From: an uncultured Rhodanobacter sp.
Lineage (GTDB): Bacteria > Pseudomonadota > Gammaproteobacteria > Xanthomonadales > Rhodanobacteraceae
Length of the DNA stretch: 9,944 bases
Assembly (NCBI GenBank): GCA_903827735.1
Contig: CAIKJM010000473.1
Span: forward strand, 1-9,944
Reading direction: 5' to 3'
Below the pieces are notes generated by a model that ran no database searches, was not told where the DNA came from, and saw nothing but the letters and a program-made list of their open reading frames with translations. A program made the position numbers and the translations under genes. This document shows positions 1 to 7,034 of the stretch, in pieces (position 1 is the stretch's first letter; every line of letters starts with the position of its first letter).

Positions 1-468
1 CATGCCCAGGCTGGCGACGGGAATCGATTCCACCAGCCCACCGCTATGCGCGCCCCATAAAAAGCCGCCGCCGTGCAGATTGATCAGCACGCGATGCCTC
101 TGCGCCGCGGATACGCCGCCTGCGGGTAGCACGACATCGGTCGGCACGCCGCCGATGATTTCCGCATGCGTCGTCACAGGGTAGATCTTCCGCATGCGGT
201 TGGCGCGGTCGGTATTGATCTTGTCGTAGAACGTGCGGCTTGACGCGATGCCGAGCGCCAGCGAAGGCGTTTTCTTGCCGTCTTCCAGCACGTGCTGGAA
301 CATCGCCGCCGCTTCGGGCGAGGCGTAGCTCGAGTAGGGAATGGTGAACGCGGGTCCCGTCGCGGTACCGCTCTTGTCGATGGCGGGCGGCGTATCGGCA
401 AGCGCCGCAGCGCTGCACAGGAAGGCAACTGTCGCGATGGACAAAGTGTGCAGGCGGATCCGTTTCAT
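1..468 (-). CDS. Secreted alpha/beta hydrolase (HSL-type esterase), N-terminal part
   Basis: The reading frame starts at the ATG at 468-466 and stays open to the left edge, giving the first 156 residues; the C-terminus lies outside the window. Residues 1-24 form a signal peptide (positive MKRIR, hydrophobic core, cleavage after CSAAALA), so the enzyme is probably periplasmic or secreted. Residues 128-139 read LINLHGGGFLWG, the HGGG oxyanion-hole motif of the hormone-sensitive-lipase branch of alpha/beta hydrolases, which cleave carboxylic esters. The catalytic Ser-Asp-His triad would lie past the edge, so activity cannot be confirmed. About 100 mature residues precede HGGG, consistent with a cap region. 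The gene begins 43 bp after the upstream GH65 gene with no terminator between them, so it is probably the next operon member. No strong ribosome-binding site is visible. A role in deacylating a sugar or glycoside substrate is inferred from context; the fold call is firm, the substrate is not. Confidence 0.87.
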   Translation of the reverse strand, partial: MKRIRLHTLSIATVAFLCSAAALADTPPAIDKSGTATGPAFTIPYSSYASPEAAAMFQHVLEDGKKTPSLALGIASSRTFYDKINTDRANRMRKIYPVTTHAEIIGGVPTDVVLPAGGVSAAQRHRVLINLHGGGFLWGAHSGGLVESIPVASLGM

Positions 469-511
469 GGTGCATTTGCTCGTCGTTTTATGGAATGCGA
501 AATCGTTTTTT

Positions 512-2788
512 TCAGCGAACCGTTCGCGTAAGCCGGGTCTTGCCGGTGGCATCGCGATCGATGGTGATGTCGTAGGTGATACCGCGAAAGCGAACGTGCT
601 TCAGCGTCAGCGATTTCCATGACGACGGCAGTACGGGCGCATAGGCCTCGACCAGGCCCGCCTGATCAATACGCAGGCCGCTGAACCCGTAAACCATGTT
701 TTGCAGCAGCCCCGCGCTGGCGGTGAGGAAATAGCCGGTGTTGTTGGTGGCGGTTTCAGTGCGCACGTTGAACGGCGGCTTGATCACATCGGCCGTTATA
801 TTCCGCTCGAACCATTCGCTGGCCCCGGCCGCGTCGCCCAGCGTGGCGGCAGCGATCGACGTGGGCGCCAGGCCCATGCTGTTGGGGTCGCGGTGCGAGC
901 GCGTGATCGGGCTCAGCGCATAGTCGTAATCGTGCCGGCGTAAGGCTTGCGTCATCGGAAAATCCAGCGAGGGATACGACAGCATGGGCAGCGAGCTGCC
1001 GCCCCACGAATCCATGTCGTGCGGCACGCTTTCGTCGAAGTCGAGGTGATGGCCATCTTTCTTGGAGAACGGAATCAGCATGCGTGCGGCGATATCCGAC
1101 CAGCGCGGGTCGGGCGCGTCGCCGACGATTGCCGACGCCGTGGTGGCGATGTTCAACGCCTTCGCGGCCGAGGCGTTGGTGAAGGTGTCGTTCGGCACGT
1201 CGTTGTAATCCTCGTCGACCGAGGTGACGTGCAGGATTTCGTAGCGCTGTTTTTCCGCGCTATAGCTTGCGCGGCTGGCCCAGAATTTGGCGACGTCGCG
1301 GATCACCGGCCAGCCATGCTCTTTGAGCCAAACCTTGTCACCACTGGCCAGGTAGTACTGCCACTGCGCGATGGCGATATCGGCATTAACGTGGATCTCG
1401 CGCTCGCCCAGCACGCGCGCGAAGTAGGGCGTCTGTTCGGAGCCCTTCTCGGGGTCGGCTTCCCAGGGATACATCGCGCCCTGGAGCCCGCGTTCGCGCG
1501 CTCGCTGTTGCGCGGCGTGCAGCGTGCGGTCGCGGAACATCACCAGCGACTTCGCCCGCTGCGGGTGCAGCAGCAAGAGTGCGGGGAACACCCACGAATC
1601 GCTGTCCCAGAACGCGTGCCCGGCGTAACCCGGCGTCATCGCGCAGGCGCCGATCGGCCAAGCGGTGTCGGCGGTGGAATTGGACAGCAGGTAATAGAGG
1701 TCCGAATGCACGATCTGCTGCGCTTTCGGATCGCCGTCGATCTGGACGTCCGTTTGCCACAGCGTATGCCACGCCGCCTGATGCGCGTTCAGTAGCGCGG
1801 CAAATCCTCGCGCACGGGCCGCGCGCGCCAGCTCGAGGTCATCGCGCGCGTCGCCGCCCCAGTTCTCGCGCGAGGCGGCGACGTATTTGGTGAACGTATA
1901 GGTCTGGCCTTTGGCCACCTTGATGTGCAGATTCAGTGCGAGCCGGTAGTCACTCTTGTAAAACGCGACGTCGACCGGCTTCAGCTGTTCGGGCAAACTG
2001 ATTGCTGCGGCCTCGGCCATGCGCAAACCTTGTTCCGCGCGGGCGTCGAGCGACAGCGTCAGGTCCGTCGCGTCACCCTGGCTGGCGAGCACGTGGGTAT
2101 CGCCGTGGTACCAGAGCGCGGCACGATCGGAGGTGGCCGGCGCGATCGGCTCCAGCTTCATATTGTGCGCGGCGACCGCCTCCTGCATCTGCGCGCCGGT
2201 CAGCTTTCCCAGCGGCATGCGCGGTTGATACGGCGCCCAGGTATTGAGTGCGAAGGACAGTTCGACGATGCCGTCGAAATCCGGCGTGATCGACAGCTGG
2301 GTGGCCGCCAAGTGCGGCGACGCCTGGCTGACGAAGGTCGTCACGGAGACGTCGGTGGCACGGCTGTGATCGATATAGCGATAGCGCGTGGTCAGCGTGG
2401 CATCGTGCAGGTTCAGCACCTGCCGGTAGTTCTGGAATGCCGCCGGCGCCAGCGCAACCTGATTCATCCAGAAATGGCCGGCGCTGGAGTTGCCCGTGCT
2501 GTAGTCGATCTCGGTCCAGCCGGGTATGGCGGCGGGCCGCGAAAAGTCGTCCCTGGTGTAATCCATCAAGGCGACCATGTAGGCGAGATTGCCTTCGGTG
2601 CCGCGTGGCGCGGTCATGGTCGAGAAATAGCCGTTGGCCAGCTGTCCCGGAAAGTATGTGGCGAAATCGTTCGAGCTGGCGCTCAGCAGAAAGCTCGGGT
2701 CTGCGGAGGCAAACGAGGGCACAGCTGGGTACATGGACAGCAGCGACGCCAGCGCGATCCATCTGAGCCTCGGCCGCGCTGACCTCAT
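512..2788 (-). CDS. Secreted GH65 glycoside hydrolase (alpha-glucosidase type), second paralogue
   Basis: This 758-aa protein has a signal peptide (about residues 1-29, ending SFASA) and the GH65 layout: an N-terminal beta-sandwich (about 30-300), an (alpha/alpha)6 barrel (about 330-690) and a small C-terminal beta domain. Key motifs are FWDSDSW (393-399, Asp395 in the sugar-binding site), TSVDEDY (522-528, Glu526 as the likely general acid) and NVRTET (674-679, Glu678 as the likely general base). Two glutamates about 150 residues apart fit the inverting hydrolases (acid trehalase, kojibiose hydrolase, human PGGHG). The His-rich phosphate-binding loop of GH65 phosphorylases is absent. The likely reaction is release of glucose from a small alpha-glucoside in the periplasm; the linkage is unknown. 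The chosen ATG at 2788 overlaps the preceding stop (ATGA), has GGA 8 nt upstream and gives a clean signal peptide. The frame is open further upstream to 3046, but that part only shadows the oxygenase gene. By eye it is about two-thirds identical to the paralogue at 4697-6964. Confidence 0.93.
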   Translation of the reverse strand: MRSARPRLRWIALASLLSMYPAVPSFASADPSFLLSASSNDFATYFPGQLANGYFSTMTAPRGTEGNLAYMVALMDYTRDDFSRPAAIPGWTEIDYSTGNSSAGHFWMNQVALAPAAFQNYRQVLNLHDATLTTRYRYIDHSRATDVSVTTFVSQASPHLAATQLSITPDFDGIVELSFALNTWAPYQPRMPLGKLTGAQMQEAVAAHNMKLEPIAPATSDRAALWYHGDTHVLASQGDATDLTLSLDARAEQGLRMAEAAAISLPEQLKPVDVAFYKSDYRLALNLHIKVAKGQTYTFTKYVAASRENWGGDARDDLELARAARARGFAALLNAHQAAWHTLWQTDVQIDGDPKAQQIVHSDLYYLLSNSTADTAWPIGACAMTPGYAGHAFWDSDSWVFPALLLLHPQRAKSLVMFRDRTLHAAQQRARERGLQGAMYPWEADPEKGSEQTPYFARVLGEREIHVNADIAIAQWQYYLASGDKVWLKEHGWPVIRDVAKFWASRASYSAEKQRYEILHVTSVDEDYNDVPNDTFTNASAAKALNIATTASAIVGDAPDPRWSDIAARMLIPFSKKDGHHLDFDESVPHDMDSWGGSSLPMLSYPSLDFPMTQALRRHDYDYALSPITRSHRDPNSMGLAPTSIAAATLGDAAGASEWFERNITADVIKPPFNVRTETATNNTGYFLTASAGLLQNMVYGFSGLRIDQAGLVEAYAPVLPSSWKSLTLKHVRFRGITYDITIDRDATGKTRLTRTVR
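2785..2788 (-). other. ATGA stop/start overlap (translational coupling)
   Basis: On the minus strand the ATG of the GH65 gene (2788-2786) and the TGA of the oxygenase gene (2787-2785) share bases as ATGA. Such 4-base overlaps usually mean that ribosomes finishing the first gene re-initiate on the second, which keeps the two products in a fixed ratio. A weak GGA (2799-2797) inside the oxygenase coding sequence sits 8 nt before the ATG. Confidence 0.85.
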
Positions 2789-4614
2789 ACGTTTTTTCCG
2801 TGGGTATCTGGCAACACGTCGAAGGCCACCGTCAGACGCGCACGATCGCCGGTGAACGGCACCGTGCCATGCCACAGGTACGAGGGAAACAGCACCAGCA
2901 TGCCGACCTCGGGGCGCAACAGATGTTCGGCGGGTAGCGCCGGAGTCGTCGTAACGCCCGGCGCGCCAAACGCCAGGCAGCCTTCTGGCGTCGATGACGT
3001 GGCAATGCTGTCGGGTAGGTCGATGTAGCAGGCGGAGGAAATCCATCCGCGGGGATGCACGTGGTTGTTATGGAAGCCCGACGTGCGTAGCCGCACCGAC
3101 CAAGCGCCGTTGAATCGGTAGCCGCCGCAGTTGCGACGACGTATCGGGTCGGAGCCTCGGCCGATCTGCGCGAGGTACTGACGTATCGGTGTGTCGAAGG
3201 CGGCGAACAGCGCCTGGATGACCGGGTCGCTGCTGCGTGCCAGATCGTCGGTCGTTTCAGTGCCATGGCGCAGCGACTGAAACAGCAGCGGATGTCCGTT
3301 CGCCGGATGCAGCCGGTCGAGACTGCGTTTGAGATCGGCCAGAAAGCCGGCCATATCCGTCCACGGTGCGGGCGCCTGCAGTGGCTGGGGGACAACCAGC
3401 TGCGCGTAATCGCACAGCTCGTCGTAGCGCGGATCGTCGAGCAGGCGCCACGCCGTGGTTTGCAGCGCGATGAGATATTGGTCGTCCGGCGTGTGCGATA
3501 AAAGTTCTTCGGTCTGCGCCAGCGCTTCGCGTGCGTCGCCCACGCCGAGCAGCGACGCTACGCGTAGATTCTTTGCCGGCTCGTTGGCTGGCGACGCGCG
3601 TAGCGCGCGCTCGGCAAGCGCCAGCGATAACGATGGGTCGAATTCCAAAGCCGCCAGACCTGCACGCACCAGGAGCGCGGGCGCCGCTTGCGGCTTGCCA
3701 GCCTGTTCGGCCAGGCAGGCATACGCGCCGCGCGCGTCGCCGGCACCCTGCAGAATGGCCGCCTTGGTGGCGCGCAACGTGTCGTCGTTAGCAAACGTCT
3801 GCAGCGCCTGATCGAGCATGGCCGTGGTCTGCGTAGCGTCACCCGTGCGCATCCACACCAGCCGGGCCAGATGGTTTTGCGCTTCGACGTGGCGAGGGTT
3901 CTGCCGCAGGCAATCGCGCAGCGCCGCCTCGGCGCGATCGAACTCGCCCAGACCGATAAGGCTGCGAGCGTGGGTGAAGCAAGCAGCCGCCGTGTGATGT
4001 CCCCGGATCAGCGCGGAATGAGCCACTTGCTCGGCCTCCGCATGCCGGTTCGCGGCATCGAGCGCAATGGCTAGCGCGTGCGCGGCGGCCGGGCTACTGG
4101 GAGATATTTCGGAGCGTCGACGGTAGATCGCGATTGCTTCCTCGTGGCGGCCCAGCGCCGCTAGCGCTGTCACGTGCTGCGTGACCAGTTCGACCTCGGC
4201 GTTTTCCACAGCGCAAAACGGCGCGACTATGGCGAGTGCTTCGCTCGCGCGCTGTGCGCCGTTGTAATGGCGCGCCAGCGCCAGCGCGGCTTGGGGCATG
4301 CGTAGCGCGGCGCGCTGCAGCAGCGGCTCGGCCTCATCGCCGCGGCCGCGGCTCAGCAGCAGTTCGCCCAGCGTGGCCAGCGTCGGTGCCCAATTCGGAT
4401 CTTTGACCAGCGCTCGGCGCAACAGTGCTTCGGCGTCGTCGATATCGCCGAGGGCCTGCTTGGTTCCGGCCAGCAGACGCAGCGGCTCGACCGCCTCGGG
4501 ATGTTGCGCGACCAGCTCGGCGAGTCGATCGTGCGCGTCCCGCAGGTCGCCCGATTGCAACAGGGCGCCGACGCGGCGCATGGATTCGAGCAGGTCGGGC
4601 GGCAAGGGCTCCAT
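2785..4614 (-). CDS. TPR-repeat protein with C-terminal Fe(II)/2-oxoglutarate oxygenase domain
   Basis: This 609-aa protein has two parts. Residues about 10-400 are Ala/Leu-rich paired helices with TPR character (for example EPLRLLAGTKQALGDIDDAE at 43-62, and helix pairs every 34 or so residues), a typical protein-binding scaffold. Residues about 415-605 resemble the bacterial 2OG-Fe(II) oxygenase family that includes Pfam 2OG-FeII_Oxy_5. The iron site is probably formed from the HNNHVHPRGW stretch (His515, His518, His520) and distal His582 in FPSYLWHGTVPF, with Arg593 in GDRARLTVAFDV as the likely 2-oxoglutarate carboxylate ligand. There is no signal peptide, so it should act in the cytoplasm. 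The substrate is unknown; protein or peptide hydroxylation is possible given the TPR scaffold. An in-frame TAA at 4638-4636 limits the start to just downstream; ATG at 4614 is the first ATG, but it lacks a good ribosome-binding site, so a start at Met12 is not excluded. It lies 82 bp after one GH65 gene and overlaps the next. Confidence 0.88.
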   Translation of the reverse strand: MEPLPPDLLESMRRVGALLQSGDLRDAHDRLAELVAQHPEAVEPLRLLAGTKQALGDIDDAEALLRRALVKDPNWAPTLATLGELLLSRGRGDEAEPLLQRAALRMPQAALALARHYNGAQRASEALAIVAPFCAVENAEVELVTQHVTALAALGRHEEAIAIYRRRSEISPSSPAAAHALAIALDAANRHAEAEQVAHSALIRGHHTAAACFTHARSLIGLGEFDRAEAALRDCLRQNPRHVEAQNHLARLVWMRTGDATQTTAMLDQALQTFANDDTLRATKAAILQGAGDARGAYACLAEQAGKPQAAPALLVRAGLAALEFDPSLSLALAERALRASPANEPAKNLRVASLLGVGDAREALAQTEELLSHTPDDQYLIALQTTAWRLLDDPRYDELCDYAQLVVPQPLQAPAPWTDMAGFLADLKRSLDRLHPANGHPLLFQSLRHGTETTDDLARSSDPVIQALFAAFDTPIRQYLAQIGRGSDPIRRRNCGGYRFNGAWSVRLRTSGFHNNHVHPRGWISSACYIDLPDSIATSSTPEGCLAFGAPGVTTTPALPAEHLLRPEVGMLVLFPSYLWHGTVPFTGDRARLTVAFDVLPDTHGKNV

Positions 4615-4696
4615 CAGCCGTAGATGTTTCGGCCGTTACGCGAAACCGCCGCACCGGCGAAGCGAGAGCAGCTGGCGCGAGCGATGATAAAAATCG

Positions 4697-6964
4697 TCAT
4701 AGCGCCCTTCGCGTCAGCCGGGCCTTGCCTGCCGCATCGCGATCGACCGTGATGTCGTACAGCTTGCCGCGAAAGCTGATGTGCTTCAGCGTCATCGATT
4801 GCCAGCTCGGCGGCAGCGCTGGGGCATGGGCCTCGGTGAGGCCGCTGTCATCGATACGCAGGCCGCTGAGTCCGTACACCAGACTCTGCACAAAGCCGGC
4901 CGAAGTGGCGAGGATGTAGCCGGCGTTATTCGAGGCGGTCTCGCTGCGCACGTTGTAAGGCGCCTTGAGAAAGCCGACCAGGTTGCGCTGCAGCCACTCG
5001 CCGGCAGTCTTGCCGTCGCCCACCTCGGCAGCCGCGGTGGCCAGCATCACCATCATCATTTCGTTGGGGTCGTTGCCGTGCACTTTCAGCTCTTCCAGCT
5101 GGAAGGCGAAGTCGTTCCGACGGATTTCCGGCGACATCGGCAGATCGAGATTGGGATACATCAGCCATGCCAGTGACGAACCCATCCAGGTGATCTTGTC
5201 GTGCGGCACCGAGGCATCGAAGTCGAGATGGCGCTGCGCCTCGGCATCGAACGGGATATACATCTTCCTGGCGATAGCGGCCCACTGCGCATCGGGCGTG
5301 GCACCGACCTTGAGCGCGGCGGCGGTCGCGATGTCCAGCGCCTTGCGCGCGGCAGCGTTGGTGAACGAGTCGTTCGGCACGTCGTCGTAGGCTTCATCGG
5401 GCGACGTGACGTGCAGGATTTCGTAGCGGTCGTTGGCCTTGTCGTAAGTGACGCGACTGACCCAGAAATCGGCAATCGCCTTGATCACCGGCCAGCCGTT
5501 CGCCTTGAGCCACGCGTCATCGCCGCTGGCCAGGTAGTACTGCCATTGCGCGATGGCGATGTCGGCGTTGACATGCACCTCGCGGAACACCCCATAGGCG
5601 AAGTGCGGCGTGTAGTCCTTGCCGGTTTCCGGATCGGCCTCCCACGGATACATCGTGCCCTTGACGCCGTATTGCGCGGCGCGCTCGCGCGCCGGCTGCA
5701 TCGTGCGGTGACGGAACATTACGATCGGCTTGGCCCGCTCCGGATGCAGCAGCAGCAGCGCGGGGAACACCCACGAATCGGAATCCCAGAACGCGTGGCC
5801 TGCGTAGTTCGGCGTCAGCGCGCAGGCGCCCATCGGCCATGCCGTGCCGGTGGTGGAGTTGGACAGCAGATAGTAGAGATCCGAATGCACGGCCTGCTGC
5901 ACCTTCGCGTCGCCATCGATCACGATGTCCGACTGCCACAGCGCGTGCCAGGCGGATTGGTGGTCGGCGAGCAGCTTGTCGAAGCCCGTGCGGCGCGCTT
6001 TTTTCGCGAGCGCGACGGTAACCGCCGCATCGCCGCCCCAGCTCTCGCGCGACACCGCCACGTATTTGGTGAAGGTATAGGTCTGGCCTTTCTTTACCGG
6101 TACCTTCAGATTCAGCGCCAGCTGATAGGTGCTTTTGTCAAGCGTGATGGCGCTGGGCTCGATGCCCTTGGGCAATTCGATCGCAGCCGCCTCGGCCATG
6201 CGCAGACCCTGCTCAGCCTTGCCGTCAAGCTGCAGGGTGAGCTCCGTCGTGCTGCCGCTCTCGTTCGAGACGCCGGTGTCGCCGTGGTACCAGACCGGCG
6301 CGCGGTCGGCGGTGCGATAGTTGACCGGCTCGGTCACCGACATGTTGTTGGCAGCGACGGCGGCCAGCATCTCGTCGCCGGTCATCTTTCCGATCGGAAA
6401 GCGGGGCTGGTGCGGCGCCCAGATATTCAGCGGAAAGGAAAGCTGCACCGTGCCGTCGAATTCCGGCGTGATGCTGATGCGCGTGGCCGCCAGATGCGTG
6501 TCCGCCTGGCTGACGAAGGTGGTGATGGCGATGTGCGTGGATTTGCCGCCGTCGTCGGTATAGCGGTAGCGCGTGGTCAAGGTGCCGTCATGCATGTCCA
6601 GCGTCTGCTGGTAGTCGCCGAAAGCTTTCTCGCTGAGCAGGGTGCGATTGAGCCAGAACTCGCCGGCGCTCGATTTGCCCGTGCTGTAATCGATGCCGCT
6701 CCACCCGGGTATCGCTGCTGGTCGTGCGATATCGTCCTTGGCGTAATCCATGAAGGCGACCATATACGCGGGATTGCCTTCGGTGCCGCGCACCGAGGTC
6801 ATCGTCGAGAAATAGCCGTTGGCCAGGTAGCTGGGAAAGTAGTTGTCGAAATTCTTCGACGTGGCGCTCATGACGAAGCTTGGGTCTGTCGCGGCGTGCG
6901 CTGCCGGAGCCGCCAAAGCCAGCGCCACGATCAGAGGGGACAGCAGTCGATGAGCTAGCGTCAT
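4697..6964 (-). CDS. Secreted GH65 glycoside hydrolase (alpha-glucosidase type), first paralogue
   Basis: This is a 755-aa GH65 enzyme with a signal peptide (about residues 1-25, ending AAHAA), so it is periplasmic. Domains run as an N-terminal beta-sandwich (about 28-300), a catalytic (alpha/alpha)6 barrel (about 330-688) and a C-terminal beta domain. FWDSDSW (392-398) carries the sugar-binding Asp394. TSPDEAY (520-526) matches the GH65 general-acid motif, giving Glu524. NVRSET (671-676) gives Glu675 as the likely general base of the hydrolases. The family includes trehalases and kojibiose (alpha-1,2) hydrolases, and the best-supported role is removal of glucose from a short alpha-glucoside; the linkage cannot be read from sequence alone. 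The ATG at 6964 has GGAAA at 6973-6969, four bases upstream. The gene starts 70 bp after the MFS transporter and precedes the TPR-oxygenase by 82 bp. It differs most from its paralogue around residues 589-648, discussed in the findings. Confidence 0.94.
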   Translation of the reverse strand: MTLAHRLLSPLIVALALAAPAAHAATDPSFVMSATSKNFDNYFPSYLANGYFSTMTSVRGTEGNPAYMVAFMDYAKDDIARPAAIPGWSGIDYSTGKSSAGEFWLNRTLLSEKAFGDYQQTLDMHDGTLTTRYRYTDDGGKSTHIAITTFVSQADTHLAATRISITPEFDGTVQLSFPLNIWAPHQPRFPIGKMTGDEMLAAVAANNMSVTEPVNYRTADRAPVWYHGDTGVSNESGSTTELTLQLDGKAEQGLRMAEAAAIELPKGIEPSAITLDKSTYQLALNLKVPVKKGQTYTFTKYVAVSRESWGGDAAVTVALAKKARRTGFDKLLADHQSAWHALWQSDIVIDGDAKVQQAVHSDLYYLLSNSTTGTAWPMGACALTPNYAGHAFWDSDSWVFPALLLLHPERAKPIVMFRHRTMQPARERAAQYGVKGTMYPWEADPETGKDYTPHFAYGVFREVHVNADIAIAQWQYYLASGDDAWLKANGWPVIKAIADFWVSRVTYDKANDRYEILHVTSPDEAYDDVPNDSFTNAAARKALDIATAAALKVGATPDAQWAAIARKMYIPFDAEAQRHLDFDASVPHDKITWMGSSLAWLMYPNLDLPMSPEIRRNDFAFQLEELKVHGNDPNEMMMVMLATAAAEVGDGKTAGEWLQRNLVGFLKAPYNVRSETASNNAGYILATSAGFVQSLVYGLSGLRIDDSGLTEAHAPALPPSWQSMTLKHISFRGKLYDITVDRDAAGKARLTRRAL

Positions 6965-6968
6965 GGTA

Positions 6969-6973
6969 TTTCC
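6969..6973 (-). promoter_or_regulatory. Ribosome-binding site of the first GH65 gene
   Basis: On the minus strand GGAAA is followed by TACC and then the ATG at 6964. It supports that ATG as the start, in agreement with the signal peptide that begins there. Confidence 0.55.
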
Positions 6974-7034
6974 GTATGTATGTATGGGGCCGCAGTCGCT
7001 GGCCCGGCGTTGAGGCGCGCATGCAATCGCACGA

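Noticed and set aside
44..475. 143-codon minus-strand frame starting at 475
   Set aside because: It overlaps the esterase in another frame. The esterase frame has a signal peptide and HGGG, and this one has neither.
947..2782. Two long plus-strand frames (947-1795 and 1925-2782) opposite the second GH65 gene
   Set aside because: They show the same antisense bias as the frame opposite the first paralogue, and the composition is low in information. The GH65 motifs on the other strand explain the DNA.
2789..3046. 86-residue upstream extension of the second GH65 gene
   Set aside because: It lies wholly within the oxygenase domain coding sequence in another frame and would place the signal peptide inside the protein.
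4681..4705. Possible hairpin at the end of the first GH65 gene (GATGAT/ATCGTC around an A-run)
   Set aside because: The arms have mismatches and are AT-rich and short, and the stop codon falls inside. I see no terminator in the 82-bp gap.
5201..6958. 585-codon open frame on the plus strand opposite the first GH65 gene
   Set aside because: It is exactly antisense to a well-supported GH65 gene. Its translation is rich in Arg, Gly, His and Val with no recognisable motif, as expected from the reverse of a GC-rich coding sequence.
512..6964. GH65 phosphorylase (maltose, trehalose or kojibiose phosphorylase)
   Set aside because: Both proteins are secreted, where phosphorolysis would waste the product. 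They also carry a second catalytic Glu (NVR[TS]ET) in place of the phosphate-binding loop.
2785..6964. Collagen glycopeptide pathway: PGGHG-like enzyme beside a lysyl-hydroxylase-like oxygenase
   Set aside because: The GH65 resemblance to PGGHG is family-wide. The oxygenase is a different, TPR-linked bacterial type, so the pairing does not support collagen processing.
6974..6985. Three tandem GTAT units upstream of the first GH65 ribosome-binding site
   Set aside because: Three copies in a leader are too few for a convincing phase-variable tract, and they lie outside the spacing between ribosome-binding site and start.
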